This document shows, piece by piece, positions 10,033 through 18,746 of a DNA stretch of 64,000 nucleotides (position 1 is its first letter; every line of letters begins with the position of its first letter). The notes under the pieces are model-generated. The model was given only the letters and a program-made list of their open reading frames with translations, searched no databases and was not told the DNA's origin. Position numbers and translations under genes: made by a program. This stretch comes from Bacteroidota bacterium (lineage in GTDB: Bacteria > Bacteroidota > Bacteroidia > Palsa-965), in NCBI GenBank assembly GCA_016194975.1, contig JACQAM010000020.1, forward strand, positions 82,027 to 146,026, in the 5' to 3' direction.

Positions 10033-10148
10033 TAAAAATTCTTCAGCGTTGTATTATATCCCCCCCCTCGGAACCATTGGAAATTTTCAAAAAAAATTTA
10101 ACAGTATATTTGAATACAGCTTGTTAAAAAAACCATCTGAAACACCTT

Positions 10149-11939
10149 GTGAAAGTCTTAAGAGTAATAGGCCTTTTCCTTCGGAAGAAAATAATTTTCC
10201 TTTTCCTTATTCTGGTAGGAGGTTTATTTCTCAATAAATCGATTACTAATCTTAGTGATGAACGTTGGAAATGTGTTCTCGGTATGGACGGAAGAGGATA
10301 TTATAGTTATTTGCCTTCATTTCTTATTTATCATGATCCTTCCTGTTCATTTTATAAAGGGCAGTCAGAAGCTCCAAATGACACGGCTAATTTTCTTAAT
10401 ATTATTAATGGGAACTACGTAAACAAGTATTTCGTAGGCGAAGCTCTTTGTCAATTGCCATTCTTTATTATCTCTGGAGTTTATGCAAAATTATTTCATT
10501 ATAAAACCAATGGGTTTTCGGAACCTTATATGTATGGTGTTGCTTTCGCGGCGATTTTCTATTTACTGCTTGGTTTATATTTTCTGTGGAACTTCCTGAG
10601 ACTTTTTAATTTCAGTGATCTTATCATCTTATTCGTCCTTTCATGTTTTGTTTTTGGAACAAATCTTTTCAATTACGCAATCTATGAACCCGCGATGTCG
10701 CATACTTATTCCTTTGCCGTTACGAGCATTTTTCTTTATTTCTCCCGCTCGATGATTTTATCGCCGACTCTCCGCAAAGTGACATTCACTGCGGCTTCAT
10801 TAGCAATAGTCACCTTAATAAGGCCTGTTGATTCTATTATTATTCTTGCAATTCCGATGACGGCCGGTAACGCAAACCAGTTAATTATTTTCCGGAAATG
10901 GCTAATTGCAAAGTGGCTTCCCCTTTTGGTTGGGATTTCGGTATTTATTATTATTTGCTCCATTCAACTTTGGATTTATTATTGGCAAACGAGACATTTT
11001 TTTCAATGGAGTTATCAAAATGAAGGATTTAATTTTAAGAATCCGCATATATGGGGAACACTTTTCAGTTACGACAAGGGACTATTTGTTTATGCGCCAA
11101 TGATATTTATCGGAGTTCTTGGTTTATTGGTGATGTTCTTTCGCTCAAGATTTATTTTCGCTTGCATCCTTCCGCCGATGCTATTAATTGTTTTCATTAT
11201 TTCATCATGGCACGACTGGCGATATGGATGGGGATTCGGCCTTCGCGCTTATATTGGGTACTATTCTTTGGTTGCTCTGCCGTTTGCATTCTTAACGCAA
11301 TGGTTCTTTGAGAAAAAAATAGTTCTGCCGATTTTATTTCTTGTTTGCGGTTTTCTTATTTTCTTAAATCTAATTCAGGTTTATCAGTACCAAAACAAAA
11401 TATTACATCCGGGCTTCATGAATAAAGAGAGGTACTGGCTCATTTTTTTGAAGACCGGCAAAGAATTCGAGGACACTCTTTTCCACGATAATTTTGTCAT
11501 GGAATCTGAAGGGGACTTTAATGATATGGAAGGATATGTTGATTGGCCGGGAATGGAGACAATTGTTCAAGGCAACGCTCATTCAGGAACGCATTATTCA
11601 AAGATAGATTCTCATTCTCCCTACTCTGCCGGCTATTGCAAAATAATGAATGAAGATTTTTTTGATACTCCTTCGCATATCAAGATTTCTGCATGGGTAA
11701 TGAAAGATAATTCTGAAGCGAAAGGCGATCTGATCATCACGGAAACTGGACAGGATAGTATTTTCTTTAATAAGGCCATTCCGCTACCTGCTTTTTCAGG
11801 TTTAAGAAATTGGTATGAGATTGCAACAGAAGTAGAACTTCCTGAACGAAAGAGCAGGAATGAACAACTCAAGGTGTTTTTTGTAAGGTATAATGGAATG
11901 TGGGGCGTTGATGACTTTTCCGTCAAACTTCTAAAGTAA
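10149..11939 (+). CDS. Polytopic membrane protein, glycosyltransferase-39-like, with soluble C-terminal domain
   Basis: A 596-residue inner-membrane protein. The start is GTG at 10149; the next in-frame Met lies after the first transmembrane helix and would destroy it. About ten hydrophobic segments lie between residues 8 and 420. The first periplasmic loop has acidic and aromatic residues ('LGMDGRGYYSYLPSF') as in polyprenyl-phosphate-sugar glycosyltransferases of the GT39/GT83/ArnT type, where a loop aspartate is catalytic. Residues about 440-596 form a soluble beta-rich domain ('HSGTHYSKIDS', 'ISAWVM') resembling a carbohydrate-binding jelly roll. No neighbour explains its substrate. Its AT-rich codon use differs slightly from the flanking genes, so transfer is possible but not shown. 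Family call by topology only. Confidence 0.55.
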   Translation: MKVLRVIGLFLRKKIIFLFLILVGGLFLNKSITNLSDERWKCVLGMDGRGYYSYLPSFLIYHDPSCSFYKGQSEAPNDTANFLNIINGNYVNKYFVGEALCQLPFFIISGVYAKLFHYKTNGFSEPYMYGVAFAAIFYLLLGLYFLWNFLRLFNFSDLIILFVLSCFVFGTNLFNYAIYEPAMSHTYSFAVTSIFLYFSRSMILSPTLRKVTFTAASLAIVTLIRPVDSIIILAIPMTAGNANQLIIFRKWLIAKWLPLLVGISVFIIICSIQLWIYYWQTRHFFQWSYQNEGFNFKNPHIWGTLFSYDKGLFVYAPMIFIGVLGLLVMFFRSRFIFACILPPMLLIVFIISSWHDWRYGWGFGLRAYIGYYSLVALPFAFLTQWFFEKKIVLPILFLVCGFLIFLNLIQVYQYQNKILHPGFMNKERYWLIFLKTGKEFEDTLFHDNFVMESEGDFNDMEGYVDWPGMETIVQGNAHSGTHYSKIDSHSPYSAGYCKIMNEDFFDTPSHIKISAWVMKDNSEAKGDLIITETGQDSIFFNKAIPLPAFSGLRNWYEIATEVELPERKSRNEQLKVFFVRYNGMWGVDDFSVKLLK

Positions 11940-11988
11940 CCATTGGTCAAATGAACTTAGCAAGAGGCACTTGGTCGGGGGATACATA

Positions 11989-12189
11989 CTATTGGTTAAT
12001 GTACTTCAGAACTTTTATTTCTCCATTTATATTGCATCGAACAAAATAAATTCCTTTTGGTTGATCGGAAATATCAACATCAACTTCATTGGTAGAGGTT
12101 TGGAATTGCGCAGTTAAATGAGAAATAAAACCCATAATTATCACCGATAAAATTGCTGATAACATTTTTCTTGAAGTTGTAGTTTTCAT
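11989..12189 (-). CDS. 66-residue signal peptide joined to the tail of a T9SS sorting domain
   Basis: The product begins 'MKTTTSRKMLSAILSVIIMGFISHL', a signal peptide (about residues 1-28 with cleavage after 'TAQ'). It passes almost at once into 'DVDISDQPKGIYFVRC' and ends 'IKVLKYINQ'. Those residues match the last third of a T9SS type A sorting domain (compare 'IDLSSQPDGIYFVNV' in the cluster at 17-30 kb). The passenger domain and the first strands of the sorting domain ('PNPSSGKF', 'NILGEIIY') are missing. It may be an internal-deletion relic of a larger surface protein or a tiny real exported protein. The frame is intact with normal start and stop. Treated as a gene with doubtful function. 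Confidence 0.5.
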   Translation of the reverse strand: MKTTTSRKMLSAILSVIIMGFISHLTAQFQTSTNEVDVDISDQPKGIYFVRCNINGEIKVLKYINQ

Positions 12190-12380
12190 GTTAGATTATC
12201 TTTTGGCCTACTCTTTATCAATCTTTGGAGAATCAATTCTTTAAAAAATCAATTCATGACGCAATGTAGTGTATCGGGCAATCCGTGTCAAGAATTTCGT
12301 GAAAATATTTTCGTTCATTCGTCACCAACTGAGTTAAATCGGCAAAGTTTAAATCACAAGAGAATTGTATCATGGGAATA
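12190..12380. other. Gene-poor stretch with one tiny unassigned frame
   Basis: About 190 nt between the mini T9SS gene and lptG. On the minus strand 12254-12373 there is a 39-codon frame (MIQFSCDLNFADL... ending HYIAS) just downstream of lptG. I do not recognise it, and it could be the tail of a lost gene. No promoter or terminator is evident. Confidence 0.2.
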
Positions 12381-13472
12381 TCACTTTGGCGCTTTTCTCA
12401 ATAAATAAAAGCAAACAAAAAGAAAAATAATATTCGGCAGCCACACGGCCAGCATGGAAGGCATGGAACCGTTCTGCGCATAGGAAACAAAAAGCTGGTT
12501 GAGAAAAATAAAAATAAAACTCAGCGCCAGCCCGAATCCAAGATGACGCCCTATTCCACCACGCACTTTCCTGCTCGATACAGAAACTCCAATGAGCGTA
12601 AGAATGAAAGTGGCGAACGGCGATGCAAACCTGTTCTGCAATTCGATCTCGTACGTGCCAATGGAATCGGATCCTTTTAGCCGTTCATTCTCAATGAATT
12701 TTCTAAGCTCCGGCGTGGTCATGCATTCTTTTTCATTTTCCGCCCGGCCAAAATCTTTCGGGCTGAGATCGAATGACGTGTCGAATTTCGGCCGCACAGG
12801 CGTAAGTAGTTCTTTTTTTCCATTGATGAAACGTGTGTAGGAATCGAGAATAGACCAACGATTGTGAATACTGTCCCACTGTATTTCGCGCGCATACATT
12901 TTCGAGATAAGCGAACGGTCCCTGAATTTTTCCATCGTGAAAAGCGAACCGGAATTATCCTGCGCATCGTACGTGCTCATGTAAACGAAAACGCCATCGG
13001 AAATTTTGCGGTGAATATTTTTTCCGGCAAAAACATAATTCTTGTCAATGTATTTATCCATAAAATCGATCCGTATTTTGTTCGACATCGGAATGATGAA
13101 ATTATTCAGCACGAGTGAAATTGCAGCGATCACACTGGCGCCAATAAGATAGGGCCGCAGAAAACGATTGAAACTTACTCCGGAAGAAAGAATGGCAACG
13201 ATCTCCGTTCGTGATGCAAGACGACTGGTAAAATAAATGACGGAAATGAAAGTGAAAAGTGGGCTGAACAGGTTGACGAAGTAGGGAACGAAATTCACGT
13301 AGTAATCAAAAACAATGGCGTGCAGTGTGATCCCCGGTTGCAGGAAATCTTCGATCTTCTCCGACACATCGAAAACAATAACGATGAACATGATGAGGAT
13401 GATGGAAAGAAAAAAAGTTCCCAGGAATTTTTTCAGGATGTAGCGGTCGAGTATCTGTAGCGGTCTATCCAT
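12381..13472 (-). CDS. lptG: LptF/LptG-family permease (YjgP/YjgQ)
   Basis: A 363-residue inner-membrane subunit of the lipopolysaccharide transport ABC system, which extracts LPS from the inner membrane and feeds the periplasmic bridge. The N-terminus 'LDRYILKKFLGTFFLS' is the family signature. Two helices lie near residues 15-35 and 55-85. The central periplasmic beta-jellyroll covers about 130-260. A C-terminal group of helices (about 275-360) includes 'GIGRHLGFGLALSFIFIF'. It lies 7 nt downstream of tgt on the same strand, a common Bacteroidota pairing, and is probably in the same transcript. LptF and LptG are hard to separate by eye in this phylum; the G label is a convention. Confidence 0.88.
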   Translation of the reverse strand: MDRPLQILDRYILKKFLGTFFLSIILIMFIVIVFDVSEKIEDFLQPGITLHAIVFDYYVNFVPYFVNLFSPLFTFISVIYFTSRLASRTEIVAILSSGVSFNRFLRPYLIGASVIAAISLVLNNFIIPMSNKIRIDFMDKYIDKNYVFAGKNIHRKISDGVFVYMSTYDAQDNSGSLFTMEKFRDRSLISKMYAREIQWDSIHNRWSILDSYTRFINGKKELLTPVRPKFDTSFDLSPKDFGRAENEKECMTTPELRKFIENERLKGSDSIGTYEIELQNRFASPFATFILTLIGVSVSSRKVRGGIGRHLGFGLALSFIFIFLNQLFVSYAQNGSMPSMLAVWLPNIIFLFVCFYLLRKAPK

Positions 13473-13479
13473 TTTTTTT

Positions 13480-14610
13480 TCAGAGACGATTTTCGAGCGT
13501 GCCCGTCATTGTTTTTTTCCACGGAGAAAAATCGCCGTCGATGATATGTTTTCTTGCTTCGCGCACGAGCGAAAGATAAAAGGAAAGATTGTGAACAGAA
13601 GCGATCATAGCGCCGAGCATTTCTTCACTGTGAAAAAGATGGCGTACATAAGCTTTGGAATACTGCGCATCGGCAAAAGATGTGCCCGATTCATCGAGTG
13701 CAGAGTGATCGTTCTTCCATTTTTCATTTTTTATGTTAATGATCCCATTGCGGGTGAAGAGCAGCCCGTGACGCGCATTACGTGTGGGCATCACGCAGTC
13801 GAACATATCCACGCCCAGCGCAATGCACTCGAGTATATTCGCCGGTGTGCCCACGCCCATAAGGTAGCGCGGTTTTTTTTCAGGAAGTATAGAAGTAACG
13901 AGATCGGTGAGTGCATACATTTCTTCCACCGGTTCCCCCACCGATAATCCACCGATCGCATTTCCTTCGCGGTCCTGTTCCGCAATAAATTCAGCAGAAA
14001 TTTTTCGAAGGTCACGATAAGTACTTCCCTGTACAATTGGAAAAAAGGACTGTGAATAATTATAGAGCGGATCGGTGGAATCGAATTGTGCGATGCAGCG
14101 TTTCAGCCAGCGATGCGTCATTTCCATTGACGTTTTTGCATCTTCATACGAACAGGGCCACGCCGTGCATTCATCAAAAGCCATAATAATATCGGCGCCT
14201 ATCTTCCGCTGAATGTCCATCACATTTTCAGGCGTGAACAAATGTTTCGATCCATCGATGTGCGAAGAAAATTCAACTCCTTCCTCATCAAGTTTTCTTT
14301 TATGACTCAGCGAATAAACCTGGTAACCGCCGCTGTCAGTGAGAATAGGTTTGTCCCATGAATTAAAATGATGAAGTCCGCCGGCCGCTGAAATTATTTC
14401 TGTTCCCGGCCGCAGGTAAAGGTGGTAAGTGTTACCGAGAATAATTTCTGCGCTGATGTCCTCTTTCAATTCACGCTGGTGAACCGCTTTCACCGTTCCT
14501 GCAGTTCCCACCGGCATAAAGATGGGAGTATGGATCACGCCATGATCGGTGGTGATCTTTCCCGCACGGGCTTTCGAGTGAGGATCGCTCTGTTGTAATT
14601 CGAATTTCAA
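13480..14610 (-). CDS. tgt: Queuine/preQ1 tRNA-guanine transglycosylase
   Basis: Exchanges G34 of GUN-anticodon tRNAs for preQ1 in queuosine synthesis. The general acid/base region 'LTDSGGYQVYSL' has D92 and the nucleophile is D271 in 'MFDCVMPTRNARHG'. 'GGLSVGEP' forms the substrate pocket. The usual zinc-site cysteines (C-x-C-x2-C) are absent: the aligned stretch at residues 306-318 reads 'DESGTSFADAQYS', although the later His (H340, 'SVHNL') remains. I recall this as usual for Bacteroidota Tgt, so activity is still expected. The start is TTG at 14610: the frame has an upstream TAA 24 nt earlier and no ATG or GTG between. TATCTTTA (14617-14624), a -7-like box, ends only 6 nt before it. Followed by lptG after 7 nt. 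Confidence 0.93.
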   Translation of the reverse strand: MKFELQQSDPHSKARAGKITTDHGVIHTPIFMPVGTAGTVKAVHQRELKEDISAEIILGNTYHLYLRPGTEIISAAGGLHHFNSWDKPILTDSGGYQVYSLSHKRKLDEEGVEFSSHIDGSKHLFTPENVMDIQRKIGADIIMAFDECTAWPCSYEDAKTSMEMTHRWLKRCIAQFDSTDPLYNYSQSFFPIVQGSTYRDLRKISAEFIAEQDREGNAIGGLSVGEPVEEMYALTDLVTSILPEKKPRYLMGVGTPANILECIALGVDMFDCVMPTRNARHGLLFTRNGIINIKNEKWKNDHSALDESGTSFADAQYSKAYVRHLFHSEEMLGAMIASVHNLSFYLSLVREARKHIIDGDFSPWKKTMTGTLENRL

Positions 14611-14837
14611 TGGTGTAAAGATAGGTATTGGTTATTCGTTGGAATGTAAAATCACGGAGGTCTATTTACCAATTAATCATACTCCAAATTCATCGCTCGT
14701 AACGCATCTCTATAACGATTCTGTTAATTACTTTGTTGATAGCAAAAATTCCATTCCAGAATCTGCCAATGGAGCGCACCTATTTTTGTTGCGTGGTACA
14801 GGAATTTCTTTCACAGGTAAAAACTGTTTCGCCGGGC

Positions 14838-15935
14838 ATGATCTGTTTCTGGCTGCTGGTCGCTGGATTTTTCATTCAGCTATTCTATCATTTTTATTTT
14901 TTTCTCCGCGTTGCAAACTGGAAAGCAAATAAAAAAAGTGAAGATTGTCCTCCGGTTTCGCTCATCATCTGTGCGCGGAATGAAGATGACAACCTGGTGA
15001 AAAATCTTCCGCTTATTTTCTCGCAGGAATATCCCGATTTTGAAGTGGTGGTGGTGAACGATTGTTCGTATGACAATACAGGTGATGTACTGGAAGAATT
15101 TGCAAAAAAACAAACGCGGCTGAAAATTGTTACGATAAAAGAAGATGAATATTACCAGCACGGAAAAAAAGTGGCGGTGATGATGGGCATCAAAGGATCG
15201 AAGCATGAAGTTTTACTTTTTACCGATGCAGATTGTCGCCCGGGAAGTGATCAGTGGCTGCGAACGATGACCGGAAATTTTTCTGAGCAGAAAGAGATCG
15301 TTCTTGGTTATGGCCCGTATGAACGCGCGAAAGGATTTTTGAATAAACTCATTCGTTTCGATTCATTCATGATCGGACTGCAGTATCTTTCTTTTGCGCT
15401 CGCGGGTGCGCCGTACATGGGCGTTGGAAGAAATCTCGCTTACCGGAAAAAACTTTTTTATAAAGTGAAAGGATTCGCCTCGCATTACCATATTCCTTCA
15501 GGCGACGATGATCTTTTTGTGAATGAAGCTTCCAATGGAAAAAACTGCGGCGTGGAATTGAGCGCTTCGACTTTCTGTTATTCTCCTGCGAAAAAGACGT
15601 TCCACGAATGGTGGTTTCAGAAAAGGAGGCATCTCGAAACGGGAAGCCGTTACCGGTTCAAAGACAAATTTCTGCTGGCATTGAATGTGATCGGCCAATG
15701 GATATTTTTTGGTGGCTTTATTGCCGCACTCATCCTGCAATTCCAGTGGTATGTCGTACTCGGGATCTTCATTTTTCGCTTATTGGTACAAATGCTTATC
15801 TTTAGTTTTGCGATGAAACGCCTTGGGGAACGCGATCTTGTTTTCCTCGCGCCGCTGATGGAAATAATTTTATTATTCTTTTACCCGGTAATTACCGTTT
15901 CCCGCATTTTTCAGCGAAACAGAAAATGGAATTGA
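14838..15935 (+). CDS. Membrane-anchored family 2 glycosyltransferase
   Basis: Transfers a sugar from a nucleotide donor at the cytoplasmic face of the inner membrane. I chose the ATG at 14838, which puts an N-terminal helix ('CFWLLVAGFFIQLFYHFYFF') at the very start as in related proteins; in-frame ATGs at 14733 and 14769 are alternatives. The GT-A core has 'VSLIICARNEDDNL', 'VVVVNDCSYDNT', the metal-binding 'TDADCRPG', and the acceptor block 'WWFQKRRHLETGSRY' (QxxRW-like). Three C-terminal helices follow. The stop overlaps the start of the sigma-factor gene by 10 nt, so the two are probably co-transcribed. The sugar and acceptor are unknown; envelope polysaccharide is likely. Confidence 0.88.
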   Translation: MICFWLLVAGFFIQLFYHFYFFLRVANWKANKKSEDCPPVSLIICARNEDDNLVKNLPLIFSQEYPDFEVVVVNDCSYDNTGDVLEEFAKKQTRLKIVTIKEDEYYQHGKKVAVMMGIKGSKHEVLLFTDADCRPGSDQWLRTMTGNFSEQKEIVLGYGPYERAKGFLNKLIRFDSFMIGLQYLSFALAGAPYMGVGRNLAYRKKLFYKVKGFASHYHIPSGDDDLFVNEASNGKNCGVELSASTFCYSPAKKTFHEWWFQKRRHLETGSRYRFKDKFLLALNVIGQWIFFGGFIAALILQFQWYVVLGIFIFRLLVQMLIFSFAMKRLGERDLVFLAPLMEIILLFFYPVITVSRIFQRNRKWN

Positions 15936-16546
15936 ACGAAGCACAGAACGAAAATCTCTCCGACAAAGCGCTCTACGATTATGGGCTTGTACGACGCGCG
16001 CTTGAGCAGGGCGAACAGAAAGCGTATGCAGAACTCATGGGCCGTTATCGCGATTCGGTTTATTACATGCTGCTGAAAATGGTGAACAATAAAGATGATG
16101 CGGAAGATCTTACAGTAGAAGCGTTCGGAAAAGCTTTTAAACGACTCAACCAGTACACTCCGAATTTCGCTTTCAGTACGTGGCTGTTCAGAATTGCTAC
16201 CAACAACTGCATCGACTTCATCCGCCGGCGCAGAAAAAATACTTTTTCCATCGATCAGACCATTCAGGATGATGAAGGCGGAGAAATGGTAATGGATCTG
16301 AAATCCGAGACACTCGACCCGGAAGAGCACATCATGAAAAAACAAAAAGTGATGATGCTGCGTGAATTAGTGGATAAGCTCAAACCGCGTTACCGCACAC
16401 TCATCGAGATGCGCTACTTCCAGGAATTATCCTATGAAGAAATTGCGGAACAACTCGAATTGCCATTGGGAACGGTGAAAGCACAACTCTTCCGCGCAAG
16501 AGAATTTCTCTACAACGTGCTCAAGAATACGCAGGGAAAATTTTAA
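15926..16546 (+). CDS. Sigma-70 family RNA polymerase sigma factor (ECF type)
   Basis: A 206-residue alternative sigma factor with only regions 2 and 4. Region 2 (about 25-95) includes 'NKDDAEDLTVEAFGKAFKRL' and 'FSTWLFRIATNNCIDFIRRR', which bind core polymerase and the -10 element. Region 4 (about 145-200) includes 'RYRTLIEMRYFQELSYEEIA' and 'LPLGTVKAQLFRAREFL', the helix-turn-helix for the -35 element. The ATG overlaps the end of the upstream glycosyltransferase. No adjacent anti-sigma gene is visible, so it may belong to the group controlled by expression or by a distant partner. The product resembles the widespread Bacteroidota RpoE-like factors. Confidence 0.93.
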   Translation: MELNEAQNENLSDKALYDYGLVRRALEQGEQKAYAELMGRYRDSVYYMLLKMVNNKDDAEDLTVEAFGKAFKRLNQYTPNFAFSTWLFRIATNNCIDFIRRRRKNTFSIDQTIQDDEGGEMVMDLKSETLDPEEHIMKKQKVMMLRELVDKLKPRYRTLIEMRYFQELSYEEIAEQLELPLGTVKAQLFRAREFLYNVLKNTQGKF

Positions 16547-16583
16547 TGTGTAAATGTGCTGATTTGCCAATGAACTTCGTTCC

Positions 16584-17207
16584 GTGAATCAGATAAAAAA
16601 ATATTTTCCGGACCTTTCTTCGAATCAATCGGCAAAATTTTCCATGCTCAAAGAGTTGTATGATTTCTGGAATGCGCAGATCAATGTCATTTCCAGGAAA
16701 GATATGGATGATTTTTATGTGCATCATGTTTTGCATTCGCTCTCGATTGCAAAAATTCTTTCCTTCAAACCCGGAACAGAAATTCTCGATATAGGAACAG
16801 GCGGTGGATTTCCCGGAATTCCGCTGGCGATATTATTCCCGGAAACAAAATTTCATCTCGTGGATTCCGTTGGTAAAAAAATAAAAGTGGTGAATGAAGT
16901 GGCGAATGCGTTACAACTCGAAAACATTTCTGCGCAACAGGTGCGTGCGGAAGAACTCGGTTCGAAATATGATTTTGTTGTTTCGCGTGCGGTGGCGCGT
17001 TGGACCGAATTGCAGCTATGGACAATGAAACTCATCAGGAAAAAACAAATGAATGCCATGCCCAACGGATGGTTCCTGCTCAAAGGCGGTGATCTTGCCG
17101 ATGAATTCAGTCATGTGAAAAAGAGAAAGGAAGAATATACGATCAGCGATTTTTTTAAAGAAGATTATTTTAAAGCGAAAAAAGTTGTGTATGTACCGGC
17201 GGTGTGA
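16584..17207 (+). CDS. rsmG: 16S rRNA (guanine-527-N7)-methyltransferase
   Basis: SAM-dependent enzyme that methylates G527 of 16S rRNA. The SAM-binding glycine loop is 'ILDIGTGGGFPGIPLA' (residues 67-82), and 'FHLVDSVGKKIKVV' and 'FVVSRAVARW' are the following family blocks. The length of 207 residues is normal. The start is GTG at 16584: nearby ATGs are out of frame and the N-terminus 'MNQIKKYFPDLSSNQ' fits the family. It begins 38 nt after the sigma-factor stop on the same strand. Also known as gidB. Confidence 0.94.
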   Translation: MNQIKKYFPDLSSNQSAKFSMLKELYDFWNAQINVISRKDMDDFYVHHVLHSLSIAKILSFKPGTEILDIGTGGGFPGIPLAILFPETKFHLVDSVGKKIKVVNEVANALQLENISAQQVRAEELGSKYDFVVSRAVARWTELQLWTMKLIRKKQMNAMPNGWFLLKGGDLADEFSHVKKRKEEYTISDFFKEDYFKAKKVVYVPAV

Positions 17208-17286
17208 GAAAGTAATATTGCTAATGGGAAATGTGCTGATGGTAATGGAAACCTTATTCTTGCGAATCTGTCACCTGCATCCGAAG

Positions 17287-17355
17287 TCACAAATGGGCTT
17301 GCGAAAAAACGGAGAGCGAAATAAGAAGTGAGAAAAGAGTAAAATATTTTTTCAT
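17287..17355 (-). pseudogene. Signal-peptide remnant of a deleted cluster gene (copy 1)
   Basis: The minus strand reads ATG then MKKYFTLFSLLISLSVFSQAHL and a TGA stop: 22 codons covering only a signal peptide. It closely matches the starts of the cluster genes at 18741 and 27967. It lies 6 nt beyond the stop of the RCC1 gene, exactly where the next gene of the array would begin. I read it as the 5' scar of a lost surface-protein gene. Confidence 0.7.
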
Positions 17356-17361
17356 GGGAAA

Positions 17362-18741
17362 TTATTTTTGAATAATAATTTTTTGAGTGAACGATCCTTT
17401 TTCGTTTCTCGCATTCACAAAATAAATTCCATTTGCTTGATCAGATAAATCAATTTCCTGGTTTGAGTTTGAAATTACGGTTTGATAAATTATTTCTCCG
17501 AGAATATTGGTGATGGAAATTTCTGTCGGAGAAAAAATATTTTTTGATTGAAAAACAAATTTTCCGGATGAGGGGTTTGGGAAAATAGATGTTGCAAGTG
17601 GATGTAAATTTTCGTACACGGAAACGGATGAACACAAATAAGTGATTTGAATTGGAATGTTATTATTTACATTGGAACCGTTTACAAGTTCACCCTCCAC
17701 ACCGTTTCCCCAACCCCAAACCGTTCCATCATTTTTCAAAGCAAGGGAATGATTAGAACTTGATCCTGTAGCGATAGCTATTATGCCCGCCAGCCCTGTT
17801 ACCTGTATAGGAAAATAACTATCAACGAAGAAGTAACCATTGCCAAGTTGTCCATAGCCATCGTATCCCCATGCCCAAACTGTGCCATCACTTTTCAAGG
17901 CAAGCGAATGTCCGAATCCAGCGGCTATCGCAATTATTCCAGTGAGAGCGGGCACCTGAATGGGAATATTTGAATCAATGTTAGTGCTATCTCCTAATTG
18001 TCCTGTGCTGTTATAGCCCCATGCCCAAACTGTGCTGTCGCTTTTTAATGCGAGTGAATGACGCCATCCGGCAGAAATTGCTGTCACACCTGTGATCGCA
18101 ACCGGTACAGGATAATAAGAATCATTATTATTTCCATTTCCTAATGCACCATCAGAATTTACTCCCCATGATAGTAATGTACTGTCACTTTTCAATGCGA
18201 GACCATGAAATCTGCCTGCTGCAATAGCGGTCACATTTGTAAGTGTGTTAGCTGTCGATGGAAAATTTAAATCAACATTATTCCCGTTTCCAAGTTGGCC
18301 GAATGCGCCCCATCCCCAACACCACACTGTACCATTACTTTGTATGGCAAAGCAATGATTTGTACCTGCCGCAATGCTGACAATCTGTGTGAGAGAAGCC
18401 ACTTGCACGGGCGTGTTTGTGTCTGAATTATTTCCCAGTCCAAGTTGACCTTCTCCGTTATACCCCCATGTCCATACCGTACTGTCATTTTTCAACGCAA
18501 TGGAATGTCCTCCACCCACAGAGATGGCTTTCAAATGCGTCAGCCCGATTGCAGGATAAGGAATATTACTACTGCTGTTTGATCCATTCCCAAGTTCTCC
18601 TTCAGCATTGTATCCGAATGTCCACAAGACACTATCGGGGCAGATAAAAGCGGAACCGTTGCCGCCAACCGCCAATTTCTGCGCGGGTGAGATCCGTGCG
18701 AGCGAAATAAAAATGGCGAAGAGCGTAAAATATTTTTTCAT
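17362..18741 (-). CDS. Secreted RCC1-repeat protein with T9SS type A sorting domain
   Basis: A 459-residue protein. A signal peptide (1-20, 'MKKYFTLFAIFISL') is followed by about seven RCC1-type repeats of roughly 50 residues (25-375), each with 'LKSDSTVWAWGYN', 'GQLG' and 'IAAGxxHSLAL', forming a seven-bladed propeller. The C-terminal sorting domain (about 390-459) starts at 'FPNPSSGKFVF' and ends 'GSFTQKIIIQK', directing export through the T9SS and attachment to the outer surface. It starts 5 nt after the stop of the next gene in the array. Its signal peptide and tail are near copies of those in neighbouring genes carrying different repeat types. Ligand unknown. Confidence 0.9.
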   Translation of the reverse strand: MKKYFTLFAIFISLARISPAQKLAVGGNGSAFICPDSVLWTFGYNAEGELGNGSNSSSNIPYPAIGLTHLKAISVGGGHSIALKNDSTVWTWGYNGEGQLGLGNNSDTNTPVQVASLTQIVSIAAGTNHCFAIQSNGTVWCWGWGAFGQLGNGNNVDLNFPSTANTLTNVTAIAAGRFHGLALKSDSTLLSWGVNSDGALGNGNNNDSYYPVPVAITGVTAISAGWRHSLALKSDSTVWAWGYNSTGQLGDSTNIDSNIPIQVPALTGIIAIAAGFGHSLALKSDGTVWAWGYDGYGQLGNGYFFVDSYFPIQVTGLAGIIAIATGSSSNHSLALKNDGTVWGWGNGVEGELVNGSNVNNNIPIQITYLCSSVSVYENLHPLATSIFPNPSSGKFVFQSKNIFSPTEISITNILGEIIYQTVISNSNQEIDLSDQANGIYFVNARNEKGSFTQKIIIQK

Positions 18742-18746
18742 AAGAA

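Noticed and set aside
13546..13947. Plus-strand frame of 133 codons
   Set aside because: Antisense to tgt, whose catalytic motifs on the minus strand are unmistakable.
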